A stretch of 60,363 nt of DNA. It comes from an uncultured Silvanigrella sp. GTDB lineage: Bacteria; Bdellovibrionota_B; Oligoflexia; Silvanigrellales; Silvanigrellaceae. How positions within the stretch are numbered: the stretch's first letter is position 1; each line of letters starts with the position of its first letter. Under the pieces are notes generated by a model that saw nothing but the letters and a program-made list of their open reading frames with translations, searched no databases and was not told where the DNA came from. The stretch is from assembly GCA_903932045.1 (NCBI GenBank), contig CAIZES010000216.1:1-60363 (forward strand), given 5' to 3'. Of this stretch, positions 9,912-17,740 are shown one piece after another. Position numbers and translations under genes: made by a program.

Positions 9912-11209
9912 GCAAATCCTCCGCGATCTGAAATGGTTTCAACAACATCAATCCGCATCACTTCAAATGCGGGCCACACCGAGGCCACAGCTGCAAGCAC
10001 AACACTTCCAATAGAAACAAAACCAACATCAAACCAATTCACCAAAACAGGCAAAGGCTTGTCGCTGTATGCTCCAGTCAGAAAAGCTAAAAAATTTCCC
10101 TTCACCAACTCAAGAATCCCGAAGGAAAGCGCAAGTCCAACCAAAACTCCAACCAAACCAATTCCAATTCCATGCAACAAAAATATGAGTCCAAGGTCTT
10201 TTCGACGCAAACCCAAAGCCCTTAATATTGCCATTTCGCGAGCTTTGCGGCGTACAGCCAAAACAAGCGTTATAGTGATGCTAAAACAAGCCACCAAAAT
10301 AACAACAAACATCACAAATTTCATAGCCCAACGCTCTAACCTAAGCGCACGCACAAAGGCCTGATTCGCTTCGGTCCAAGGTTTAGCGCGCAACTTGCGC
10401 GGTTCCAGTTTTTTGTTAAGCGCCTTAACAACGTTGTCCAAATCCAAGGGATCGCGGACTCGCACCTGAACCCCTGCCCAAAACCCTTCCGTTCCAAAAA
10501 AATGATTAACAAAATCCAGGGAAGCAACAACTAATTTGCTATCAAATGCCGGATTTCCAGTACGCAGCTCATCGGCTGCGACAACCGGAAATTGTCGAGG
10601 CGCCAAACCAGCAGGCCCTTCTTCCGATGTTACCGAAACCAATGTCAGACGGTCGCCGAGCTCAGCGTTCACGTGAAACAGAATTTGATTCCCAACAAAT
10701 ACGGCAGGAAATTTTTCCGATGGCTGAACATTTTCAGGGCTGATTTCGCGAGTTAGTATTTGCAAATTTTTATTCCGAGTTTTGGACTCCAACTGCGAAC
10801 TCAGCCGTGCCGACACCGGGTCAATTCCCCACAAAACAACCGTGCTTGGACGAGCGCTCGACTGCAAAATAGCATCGCCGCGCTGGAACGGCGATACAGC
10901 TACAATTCCAGCGTGTGCCTCACGAATTTCTTTTAGCAAAGAGGCCTCTTCAGGAATAAAGCCGAAAGAATCCTTCACAACAACTTCAACGTGACTGTCC
11001 ACTGCCAACAAACGATCTTCCAAATTGCGAACAAATCCGGCCATAATACTAAGCACAACAACAAATGCAGCCACGCCAACAGCCACACCCAGCATGGGAA
11101 GAAACACACCAATTGCTCCGCGTGTTCGCGTTCTACGGGTCATCCATGATGAAACCAAATATCGCAAAATAATCAGACGAACTGCCCGAGCCGACGAATT
11201 TATTTTCAC
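9908..11209 (-). CDS. lolC: Lipoprotein-releasing system permease, LolC/LolE family
   Basis: A 433-aa membrane subunit that works with LolD. It has a cytoplasmic N-terminus, a first membrane helix (GAIGVFLPMLGVAVGVAAFVVVL region, about 32-56), a large periplasmic MacB-like core (about 60-290) and three further helices in the FtsX domain (about 300-425). The segment AILRALGLRRKDLGLIFLLHG between the second and third helices is the conserved coupling region. The start is a GTG overlapping the elbB stop. Only one permease gene lies beside lolD, so it may act as a homodimer like the LolF type, or a partner may be encoded elsewhere. LolC versus LolE versus LolF cannot be decided here. Confidence 0.9.
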   Translation of the reverse strand: MKINSSARAVRLIILRYLVSSWMTRRTRTRGAIGVFLPMLGVAVGVAAFVVVLSIMAGFVRNLEDRLLAVDSHVEVVVKDSFGFIPEEASLLKEIREAHAGIVAVSPFQRGDAILQSSARPSTVVLWGIDPVSARLSSQLESKTRNKNLQILTREISPENVQPSEKFPAVFVGNQILFHVNAELGDRLTLVSVTSEEGPAGLAPRQFPVVAADELRTGNPAFDSKLVVASLDFVNHFFGTEGFWAGVQVRVRDPLDLDNVVKALNKKLEPRKLRAKPWTEANQAFVRALRLERWAMKFVMFVVILVACFSITITLVLAVRRKAREMAILRALGLRRKDLGLIFLLHGIGIGLVGVLVGLALSFGILELVKGNFLAFLTGAYSDKPLPVLVNWFDVGFVSIGSVVLAAVASVWPAFEVMRIDVVETISDRGGFA

Positions 11210-11949
11210 CGCGCACCCAAAATAGAAAGAACACCGTCAACCATGGCGCGTGCACAAGCGTAGATATCGGCAGGAGAGGCATCGTCAATCATGTATGCAG
11301 GAACCGAAACCAATTTATTCAAATGATCGACACAAGCTTCACCCGAACCACACAAAACAACATCGCAGCCCCAGTTTTTTGCCGCATCAATGGTTTCTTT
11401 TGCCGAACCATTTCCAAGCGTAATTTGCACGTTTTTCAGAGACTTCTCACGAGTAGCTAACCCCAACAACACCGGGGCAATACACATTGCACAAATAACC
11501 TTGCGCGCTTCCAGGAATGCAAACAGCACTTTACGAACATCCAAAGCAAGTGTTGCATCAACGCCCCGAAAGGCAAAATCACACAAATTTTTTGCCACAC
11601 CAAATCCGCCACTAAAGGCAAGCACATCAAAATCAGAAACATTCAACGCCGAAAGGGCTTGAACTTGCCCCCTCGCAATACGAGCGGCTTCATCCAACAT
11701 TGAACGGCAAGTTCCCAACACTTCCATACCGGTGTTATGATTTATCACATGAAAAGTGTCCCGTTCGGGAGCAAAAAACGAAACCGAAAACCCTGCCTGC
11801 GACAGAGCAATCATGGCACTCACAGCTTCGGTAATTTCGCTTCCATCGCGAGCACCACAACCAGCCAACACCAACGCGACCCGATATCGAGAATGCAAAC
11901 CCAGATAACCACCTGGACTCATTGCTGCTACAAAATGATTGCTAAACAT
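11206..11949 (-). CDS. elbB: ElbB/ES1-like DJ-1/PfpI superfamily protein
   Basis: The protein matches the ElbB family: VALVLAGCGARDGSEITEAV, FAPERDTFHVINH and a nucleophile-elbow cysteine in ICAMCIAPVLLG. Members are class I glutamine amidotransferase-like proteins; glyoxalase activity has been reported for E. coli ElbB, but the cellular role is unsettled. I place the start at ATG 11949 because AAGGAGG lies seven bases upstream. A longer reading frame exists upstream of it without such a site. That gives 247 aa with about 30 extra residues before the domain. It overlaps lolC by 4 bp, so it is probably made from the same mRNA as the outer-membrane biogenesis genes. Confidence 0.85.
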   Translation of the reverse strand: MFSNHFVAAMSPGGYLGLHSRYRVALVLAGCGARDGSEITEAVSAMIALSQAGFSVSFFAPERDTFHVINHNTGMEVLGTCRSMLDEAARIARGQVQALSALNVSDFDVLAFSGGFGVAKNLCDFAFRGVDATLALDVRKVLFAFLEARKVICAMCIAPVLLGLATREKSLKNVQITLGNGSAKETIDAAKNWGCDVVLCGSGEACVDHLNKLVSVPAYMIDDASPADIYACARAMVDGVLSILGAR

Positions 11950-11986
11950 AAGCGTCCTCCTTGTTTTGCAAGAGAGAGGCACTAAT

Positions 11987-12730
11987 CTACATCAAATCAT
12001 CAACAGGAACAAGTTTCCTACCAAATGAAATTTCGCTTTGCCTTATGTATATTTCACGGGCAAAACGACTGTATTTTTTGTCATTTGAAATTTCTGAAAG
12101 CTCTTTTGCCAAAAATGAGAGCGTTTTCATGCGGGCGACAAAATTTTCTTCACGATCGCCCACAACAACACCTTTAACCGTACTCGCCATGTAATCGTTC
12201 AACTCACCAACACCATGAACAAAGACCCAGTGTGAGCGCTCAAAGTTTTCTCGCACACGCGCTCGAAGCGCTTCTTTCGCAACAGCATCAGCTTCCGATT
12301 TAGCATTTACTCCCAAGAAATAAGCTCGATATTCATTAAGAAGATCTGAATATTTTTGAAATGAAGGCCTATAGTCATTCAAAAAGACACTCACGGCAAT
12401 TTGTGTTGTGTTTTTTGGCAAAGAAAAAACCATACCCTGTGTTTGATGATCAACTGGCGGCGAGATAGAATCTCGATCTTTTTGGGAATGAATTTGCGGC
12501 TCATACACTTGCGGCGCACTTAACGGACGAGGAGAAGATTCTGTTTCAGGAACCTTTTCTTCGTTACTTTTTTGTTCTGCTTTTGTAGAAGCATTTTCTT
12601 GCGCACCAGCATCGGGCTTGCCATCCAAAAGAAGCTCTGAATCATTACTAGTCACACAAGCCGAAGTACCTACAATACCTGCAACAAAAGCAACAATCGC
12701 CAAACACTTTCGCAGTGTTCTTTTTCCCAC
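11987..12730 (-). CDS. Predicted lipoprotein of unknown function
   Basis: A 247-aa product with a lipoprotein signal peptide: a basic start (GKRTLRKC), a hydrophobic core and the lipobox VGTSAC, with the cysteine at about residue 25. A low-complexity, Glu/Lys/Ser/Pro-rich linker follows (about 35-95), then a mixed helical domain rich in charged residues (about 100-245). The start is taken as GTG 12730, eight bases after GGGAG; an upstream TTG at 12745 in the same frame would overlap the preceding gene. It lies 37 bp upstream of elbB and just after the next gene, so it may belong to the same transcript. I recognise no family. Confidence 0.75.
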   Translation of the reverse strand: MGKRTLRKCLAIVAFVAGIVGTSACVTSNDSELLLDGKPDAGAQENASTKAEQKSNEEKVPETESSPRPLSAPQVYEPQIHSQKDRDSISPPVDHQTQGMVFSLPKNTTQIAVSVFLNDYRPSFQKYSDLLNEYRAYFLGVNAKSEADAVAKEALRARVRENFERSHWVFVHGVGELNDYMASTVKGVVVGDREENFVARMKTLSFLAKELSEISNDKKYSRFAREIYIRQSEISFGRKLVPVDDLM

Positions 12731-12734
12731 AACG

Positions 12735-13778
12735 CTATCTCCCAATCAAAGAAATACGCAGGCCGGCTCGCGAACGAATTTGAAATGGCGACGAAGCCTG
12801 AAGACTCACAAACGGACCAACATCAAATATACCGCCCCACCCCCAATAAGCACCAGCAGACAAAGACAAACTCGTAAGTGCAAAAGACCAATGGGGCACA
12901 ACCTCGCTGTTTGCAGGTAAAGGATCATCAGAATATCGAACGGCTTTGACCCATTTTAGAGGAAAACATCCGATTCGTGCATCCCAAGAAAAGGATTGTA
13001 ATGACGCTTCTATCGTTTTTTCGGAACGAGTTGCAGCTATAAGACCCAACTCCATAGAATTCGTCTCAGCATAAAAATTTGAGTTCCCACCCCACGGATC
13101 GGAGGCATTCAGATACGTCCCGCCGTTATAGGTTACAATTCCCAAACCAAGGAAGGTTGTTGAATCTTTCGGCGCAGAATCCGAAGGCGAACTTTCAGGA
13201 GGATTTGCCTGAACTGGTATTGCAGCGTTTGTTGCCGCGTTTGTTGCCGCGTTTGTTGCAGCGTTTGTTGCAGCATTTGTTGCAGCATTTGTTGCAGCAT
13301 TTGTTGCAGCATTTGCTGAAGCAATTCCCCTTGCCACCCCCATCAATATCGCATCAATAGAGACCAAGAAATTTGCTCCATACGAAAAATCGTACATAAA
13401 TTTTGTGCCCTTTGGCCTATAAACACTCCACCACGAACCAAAATCAATGTCAGCTCGAAAGAGTTCATTTTTCTTTTCACCTTCTTTACCAAAGCTTTCC
13501 TCCTTCATTTTTTCAATATCACGCGCCAGGGCTGAGGGCGTGGGCTTGGGCGAAGGAACAGGCGCAGGCGGAGGTGGGAGAGGAGGCAAGATCCCCTTGT
13601 CAATCAAACGCTCAGTCCGCTCCTGCGTATTTTCACGACCATCACCTTCCGAAGGACCCTGTTTTTTTGAGGGAAGGACAATGTACACATCCCCAGGTTT
13701 AGGAAAACTTTTCCCAGCAGGTTCAATCTGATTCTGCGCAACGAAAACTGGCACAATCTGGGACAACAGCAGCAACAT
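12735..13778 (-). CDS. Secreted or outer-membrane protein with NAAT repeats, function unknown
   Basis: About 347 aa beginning with a hydrophobic signal-like segment (MLLLLSQIVPVFVAQ). A proline-rich and charged region follows (about 40-100), including a PPLPPPPAPVPSPKP stretch. Then comes a tract of Asn-Ala-Ala-Thr repeats (about 155-185), encoded by eight near-identical 12-bp units. The C-terminal half alternates short hydrophobic and polar stretches and ends SRAGLRISLIGR, compatible with a small outer-membrane beta-barrel. ATG 13778 has GGAGG nine bases upstream; an upstream GTG at 13805 has GGAG only two bases away but would supply a basic residue to the signal peptide, so the start is uncertain. 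No family recognised. Confidence 0.7.
   Translation of the reverse strand: MLLLLSQIVPVFVAQNQIEPAGKSFPKPGDVYIVLPSKKQGPSEGDGRENTQERTERLIDKGILPPLPPPPAPVPSPKPTPSALARDIEKMKEESFGKEGEKKNELFRADIDFGSWWSVYRPKGTKFMYDFSYGANFLVSIDAILMGVARGIASANAATNAATNAATNAATNAATNAATNAATNAAIPVQANPPESSPSDSAPKDSTTFLGLGIVTYNGGTYLNASDPWGGNSNFYAETNSMELGLIAATRSEKTIEASLQSFSWDARIGCFPLKWVKAVRYSDDPLPANSEVVPHWSFALTSLSLSAGAYWGWGGIFDVGPFVSLQASSPFQIRSRAGLRISLIGR
13222..13317 (-). repeat. Eight tandem 12-bp units coding for Asn-Ala-Ala-Thr
   Basis: Near-identical 12-bp units (gcagcgtttgtt, gccgcgtttgtt and gcagcatttgtt variants on the plus strand) run in tandem inside the coding region above. The unit is a multiple of three, so copy-number change would lengthen or shorten the protein without a frameshift. 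Neighbouring units share the same base variants, which suggests recent expansion by slippage. Confidence 0.9.
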
Positions 13779-13949
13779 TGCAAAAATCCTCCAGTCAGTC
13801 GGCACGTCTCCATTCTACCCTGCCCAACCTTTTCCTCACTTAACCCGATCGCGCAATATCGCCAAAATTCTATCACCTTTTGCTTTTCTTGCATGCCTCA
13901 AAGTTCAATCCAGGGCTCATGCTTAAAGGACAACAAGGAGCAAGGCGAC

Positions 13950-14891
13950 ATGAATCCCGGAAACGTCACAAATTGCACTTTCCGCTTCATATGGCGACCG
14001 TTCGAAAGACAGGGGGCGCTGTCGTGCTTATTGCTAACTCTCATTTTCAACATCTTTTTCACACCCCTGGTATATGCTGATTCATCAATTCGAACCGGTC
14101 CTGCCTATTTTGAACGCGATCTCATGCTTCTAAGCATCGCAATTGTTTCACTGATTCTTTTTCATTTCTTGAAAACCAAAACCGAACGAGTTCGCACACG
14201 GCCTATTGGACGACGCATTACAGATCTCACAAAATTCGGTGGGCGCATGAATATAGAAGAACCACCCAACAATGAAATTATTCCATTTACAAACACCAAC
14301 TGGGAGCCTTCACAACAAGAAGTCTACTCAACTTTTCCCACAGAACGCCTTGCGCACTGGCAAATTTCTTTATTCTCAGTGACACCTATCACAACATCGC
14401 TAGAGCGATTTGGAGCAACAAACAGCGGTCTTTTTGTGTTCGCAAACAACAAGGACGATGCAGAAAGATTTATTTCGCCATTGCAAAGAAAGATTGTAAG
14501 CCGTTATCGTGCGCAATTTTCCAATATTTCAGTCATGCATCTCACTCCTCCAACATCCGAAATATCCTCATTCACCTGGCTTCCCAACGATCTCGCAATA
14601 TGGAATGCAATTATTGGATTCGTAGACGAATGCCTAGCAATTTCCGAATTGTTAGACTGCGAACCTTCGCTCAGCATATGTCGCGGACTCTGCTTTTGGA
14701 TTGAAATCGAATGGCCCGCAGACCTGTACACAGAATGGATTCAAAAAATCGGCTCAGAAACCCCAGAACTGGAATTCACAAGCGAAGACGGCAACGTGGG
14801 ACTCCGTTTGCATATTTCTTTCCCGCAGTCTCTAGTTCCACAAGCTGCTTTGGCTGCACAAAAACGAACAGCGGAAAAACAAACTGCCTAA
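13950..14891 (+). CDS. Membrane protein of unknown function
   Basis: A 313-aa product with two hydrophobic segments near the N-terminus: one at about 22-43 (SCLLLTLIFNIFFTPLVYA, a signal anchor or signal peptide) and one at about 55-72 (LLSIAIVSLILFHFL). A basic stretch follows, then a soluble domain of about 230 residues. That domain contains CEPSLSICRG and ends in a basic tail. The start at 13950 is supported by AAGGAG nine bases upstream; the frame is open further upstream without a ribosome-binding site. It is divergent from the NAAT-repeat gene. I do not recognise a family; it may be a membrane-anchored periplasmic or cytoplasmic protein. Confidence 0.65.
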   Translation: MNPGNVTNCTFRFIWRPFERQGALSCLLLTLIFNIFFTPLVYADSSIRTGPAYFERDLMLLSIAIVSLILFHFLKTKTERVRTRPIGRRITDLTKFGGRMNIEEPPNNEIIPFTNTNWEPSQQEVYSTFPTERLAHWQISLFSVTPITTSLERFGATNSGLFVFANNKDDAERFISPLQRKIVSRYRAQFSNISVMHLTPPTSEISSFTWLPNDLAIWNAIIGFVDECLAISELLDCEPSLSICRGLCFWIEIEWPADLYTEWIQKIGSETPELEFTSEDGNVGLRLHISFPQSLVPQAALAAQKRTAEKQTA

Positions 14892-14944
14892 TATCTTTGA
14901 ACACAAATCAACCGTTGCGAAAGCATTTTTCGTGCATTCAAGAG

Positions 14945-15268
14945 TTACGGATTCTTCGCAACTTTTCTCGACTTCGCCTTCAACTTAGAGCGAGTTCCAG
15001 CCTTTGCTCGAGGCCTATCAAACAAGGCAACTCCCCCTTGTCCCACTGTTACAGCACTAGACTCCGAGGCTTCGTACGAAAAAGGAATCGTTCCTTTATA
15101 CGTTATCCACGAATAATTTGTACGGCCATCCTCAAGACCCACTTCATCGATAATGGGAATTTCATTTTCAGGTTCGGGAGTCAAGTTCGCAGACGTCGTC
15201 ATACATCCCGTTGCAGCACCCAGAAATCCCCAAACACAAAACAGCATACGCAATGAAATGTTTTTCAT
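14945..15268 (-). CDS. Small predicted lipoprotein
   Basis: A 107-aa product with a lipoprotein signal peptide: MKNISLRM, a hydrophobic core and the lipobox GAATGC, Cys at residue 21. The mature part is acidic at first (EPENEIPIIDEVG), then Gly/Ser/Val-rich, and ends in a strongly basic tail (KLKAKSRKVAKNP). The start is the ATG at 15268, preceded by GGGAGAGAGG; the open frame extends about 46 codons upstream but without a signal peptide. It converges with the preceding membrane-protein gene and is divergent from the MerR-type regulator. No family recognised. Confidence 0.7.
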   Translation of the reverse strand: MKNISLRMLFCVWGFLGAATGCMTTSANLTPEPENEIPIIDEVGLEDGRTNYSWITYKGTIPFSYEASESSAVTVGQGGVALFDRPRAKAGTRSKLKAKSRKVAKNP

Positions 15269-15420
15269 ACCTCTCTCCCTTTTCAAAAAAGATTCGATAT
15301 TCAGGCTTCTCGATGCAAGTTGCATGCCAAGCCCCCTACCCAAAATTGAATTGACGTTCCCCATGAAATCAGATACATGCAGAGTTCGACTCAAAAGCAA
15401 AAACATAAAATTTGAAAAAA

Positions 15421-15439
15421 TTGTCTACTTATTAGACAA
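15421..15439. promoter_or_regulatory. Palindromic operator candidate overlapping the -35
   Basis: A perfect inverted repeat, TTGTCTA-N5-TAGACAA, covers the -35 hexamer and most of the spacer of the promoter above. Its place suits autoregulation by the encoded MerR-type protein or control by another dimeric regulator. Binding is inferred from symmetry and position only. Confidence 0.5.
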
Positions 15440-15449
15440 ACTGTATAAA
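15421..15449 (+). promoter_or_regulatory. Sigma-70-type promoter of the MerR-like gene
   Basis: TTGTCT (15421-15426) and TATAAA (15444-15449) are separated by exactly 17 bp and match the -35 and -10 consensus at most positions. The predicted transcription start is about 15456-15457, only four or five bases before the ATG at 15461. No Shine-Dalgarno sequence lies between them, so the mRNA would be nearly leaderless. Confidence 0.6.
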
Positions 15450-15460
15450 CATTGGACACC

Positions 15461-16504
15461 ATGATGAAGCGACTTTACACGGTAAAAGAACTCGCAGACG
15501 AAGCTGGAATTTCAACATCAGCCTTGAGAGCCTGGGAAAGACGTTTTGCCATTTTTTCGCCCAATCGAACCCCAGGTGGCCACAGACTTTACACTCGGGA
15601 CGATCTCAAAATTCTCTGGTACGTAAAAAAACAACAAGCAAGTGGGCGCGACCTCAAAGAAATTTCGAGTTGCGGACATGAGGCACTCTTAAAGTCTGCT
15701 CGAAGTTTTTTTGGCACAGAGTCACACACCGCTCTCGACAATTCCATCCCTTCAAGCAATTCACACAACACCATTTCCGCCTACCCCAATTCCAAACCAG
15801 CGGAGACAAGCGAACAAGACATCATTTGCGCACTAAAAGCATGTCAACTTGAAGTCGCTCAACGCATGGTCGAGAACTTGTACTCGGTTTCCACATCAGG
15901 CATCGACTTCGTAAGCTGCGCGCTTTGTATCATGTCACACATCTGCAATCCCTCGCTCAGCATTTGCAACTGCTGCGTTGCGTTTTTTCACAATATAGTA
16001 AAACACCTCTGCCAAGATTTCATACTTCACTCCAAAGTCCCTGCTAAGGGAATAGCCCTGTGCCTAAATCTTTCTAACAACGAATCAGTCACATCTCTTA
16101 CAGAAAACCTCCGTTTTCTCCAGGCCGCGCTCTATTTGCGTCAATGGGGATATGCTGTTGTCCTAGTAGATGAATCTATCGCTACGCCCGACATCCCAAA
16201 TCTTGTTAGAGGAACAAAACCGCTTCTAGTATACATTTCTACATCAAATGCCAGCAACGATGCGCAGGTCTTGCAGGAAATCAGCAGCACAATTTCAACC
16301 ACATCCCTGTGCTGCGTCGTTACACAAAAAAGCGAAAGTCAAAATGATTCAGACACCAATAACAAAAATTTAAATCTAAAAAATATGAATTTCTATTTCG
16401 TAAATTCAATGCTCGAATTCGAAATTCTGGCACTAAGACGCATGGAAAACCAAACACAACCCCCTCAAGAACTTTTACAAAATTTCTTACTCGAATATCA
16501 TTAA
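15461..16504 (+). CDS. MerR-family regulator with a degenerate, Cys-rich B12-binding-like domain
   Basis: The 347-aa protein has an N-terminal MerR winged helix (YTVKELADEAGIS...LRAWERRF, then TPGGHRLYTRDDL, about 3-70) and a C-terminal region laid out like the CarH/LitR photoreceptor regulators. That region has a helical bundle (about 125-190) and a Rossmann-like domain (about 195-300). The usual cobalamin-ligand histidines are missing: the ExHxxG-type segment reads LNLSNNESVTSL, and the upper-ligand EH position reads CC. Instead the bundle carries Cys153, 156, 162, 169, 171, 172 and 184. Sensing through cysteines (redox or metal) is a possible replacement, but this is inference. ATG 15461 is immediately followed by a second ATG. 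Confidence 0.8.
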   Translation: MMKRLYTVKELADEAGISTSALRAWERRFAIFSPNRTPGGHRLYTRDDLKILWYVKKQQASGRDLKEISSCGHEALLKSARSFFGTESHTALDNSIPSSNSHNTISAYPNSKPAETSEQDIICALKACQLEVAQRMVENLYSVSTSGIDFVSCALCIMSHICNPSLSICNCCVAFFHNIVKHLCQDFILHSKVPAKGIALCLNLSNNESVTSLTENLRFLQAALYLRQWGYAVVLVDESIATPDIPNLVRGTKPLLVYISTSNASNDAQVLQEISSTISTTSLCCVVTQKSESQNDSDTNNKNLNLKNMNFYFVNSMLEFEILALRRMENQTQPPQELLQNFLLEYH

Positions 16505-16550
16505 TTATCGTTACATATCAATAATTACGGCCTCTCAAAACCATTTCCTC

Positions 16551-17282
16551 TCAATTCGCAGGCTGCACTTTAATCTTGAACTTGCACCTTCCTGCCTTAA
16601 CCACATCTTGTTCACTTATTTTAACCGCTCTCGAAATCTTAATTCCGTTAACAACAACTCCGTTCGTACTACCAAGATCCTCAACCCAAGCGTTAGCATC
16701 GTCATCAATAAAAAAACGTGCATGCTTTCGAGAAAGTTCATCGTCCCTGGAAAACGCCCCCAAATCAACCAACCTTCCCAAAACAATTTCACCCTTTACC
16801 TTTAGCGTTTCGAAAGTGCCGTCCCCATATGTCACATCAGCAACAATGCATAATTCTTTCAAAAAAAGACTGCGTTCCCGCATAAAAATATCATCAATTT
16901 CTTTCGCACCAGAAGCCTCCGGCGGCAAATAGTTTGCAGGGTCCAGCGCCTGCCCATTCGAATCCGTTTTTCCAACTTCATCCGACGCAAAATCAAACAC
17001 AAAATCCGTCTTCCCAACACGGATACGATCTCCGGGCTGTAGACGACTTTTTACAATACGCTGCCCATTCACAAATGTTCCGTTTGTACTGTGCAAATCA
17101 AACAAATGAAAATCACCGTTCAAAATTTGAATCTGACAATGCGACGATGAAACTTCGCCGTCATCAAGCACAACATCAGTGCGCTCACGCCCAATAACAG
17201 TTAGTGCCGCCTGCAACGGAATAGTCTCCAATTGCATTTCACCTTGCATCACCTTGAGAATTCCACGCTTCTCTTGCATCAT
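16551..17282 (-). CDS. Protein with two FHA domains
   Basis: FHA domains bind phosphothreonine peptides. The first (about 20-95) shows GRERTDVVLDDGEVSSSHC and the HSTNGTFVNG motif; the second (about 165-243) shows LGRLVDLGAFSRDDELSRKH and DLGSTNGVVVNG. Both keep the Gly-Arg, Ser-x-x-His and Thr-Asn-Gly residues that build the phosphopeptide site. The linker (about 105-155) is acidic and polar. There is no other catalytic domain, so the 243-aa protein probably acts as an adaptor. The start is uncertain: two ATGs at 17282 and 17279 lack a good ribosome-binding site, and longer GTG or TTG starts are possible. Confidence 0.85.
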   Translation of the reverse strand: MMQEKRGILKVMQGEMQLETIPLQAALTVIGRERTDVVLDDGEVSSSHCQIQILNGDFHLFDLHSTNGTFVNGQRIVKSRLQPGDRIRVGKTDFVFDFASDEVGKTDSNGQALDPANYLPPEASGAKEIDDIFMRERSLFLKELCIVADVTYGDGTFETLKVKGEIVLGRLVDLGAFSRDDELSRKHARFFIDDDANAWVEDLGSTNGVVVNGIKISRAVKISEQDVVKAGRCKFKIKVQPAN

Positions 17283-17412
17283 CACCGTACCGCCCAAACA
17301 CTCTCAACAAAAACAATTCAACAACTCTTATCTTTCTATGTTAGCATCCCTGGACCCCTCTCGACGAGAACGAAACGCCAAACCCTTGCCAACAAAACTT
17401 TCCGACGTAAAG

Positions 17413-17418
17413 TATAAT
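17413..17418 (+). promoter_or_regulatory. -10 element (TATAAT) before the DUF1844 gene and greA
   Basis: A perfect TATAAT lies 23 bp before the ATG at 17442. The nearest -35-like TTGCCA (17386-17391) is 21 bp upstream, which is too far for a standard promoter, so the -35 is weak or activator-dependent. Confidence 0.4.
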
Positions 17419-17441
17419 AGGCACAAACTATTGGAGGCCTC

Positions 17442-17714
17442 ATGACCGAAACAAATTCCGAAACCATGTCACTCTTTGGACTTCTCGTTTTAAGCCTCGG
17501 AAACGCGGCACTATTAGGAATTGGACTTGTTCCCGATCCAGCAACCAACAAAACGACCGTGAACTTAGAACTTGCGCGACACAACATTGAGTTTTTAACA
17601 ATGCTTCAAGAAAAAACAAAAGGAAACCTGACTGCCGAGGAACAACGCCTGCTAGAAGACATCCTTTATGATCTTCGTCTCAAGTATGTTGAAGCTCGTC
17701 GTGGTGTGTGCTAG
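17442..17714 (+). CDS. DUF1844 family protein
   Basis: A 90-aa protein that fits DUF1844: SLFGLLVLSLGNAALLGIGLVPDP, then LELARHNIEFLTMLQEKTKGNL, then EEQRLLEDILYDLRLKYVEA. The family is found in several delta-type and other lineages and has no known function. The N-terminal hydrophobic stretch (about 10-30) may be a membrane or packing helix. A good GGAGG site precedes the ATG. greA begins 26 bp after its stop codon, so the two are probably co-transcribed. Confidence 0.85.
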   Translation: MTETNSETMSLFGLLVLSLGNAALLGIGLVPDPATNKTTVNLELARHNIEFLTMLQEKTKGNLTAEEQRLLEDILYDLRLKYVEARRGVC

Positions 17715-17740
17715 GGTGGCCAGTCTTGTTTGGAGGTTTC

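Noticed and set aside
13222-13317. Regular short repeats that might suggest a CRISPR array
   Set aside because: Units are contiguous 12-mers without spacers and lie in frame inside a coding region.
14904-14930. Hairpin-like TGCGAAA/TTTCGTGCA between convergent genes, as a terminator
   Set aside because: The stem needs a bulge and has no T-run on either strand.
16502-16527. TAATTAT/ATAATTA inverted repeat at the end of the MerR-like gene, as a terminator
   Set aside because: All-AT 7-bp stem with a 12-nt loop and no T-run; too weak to call.
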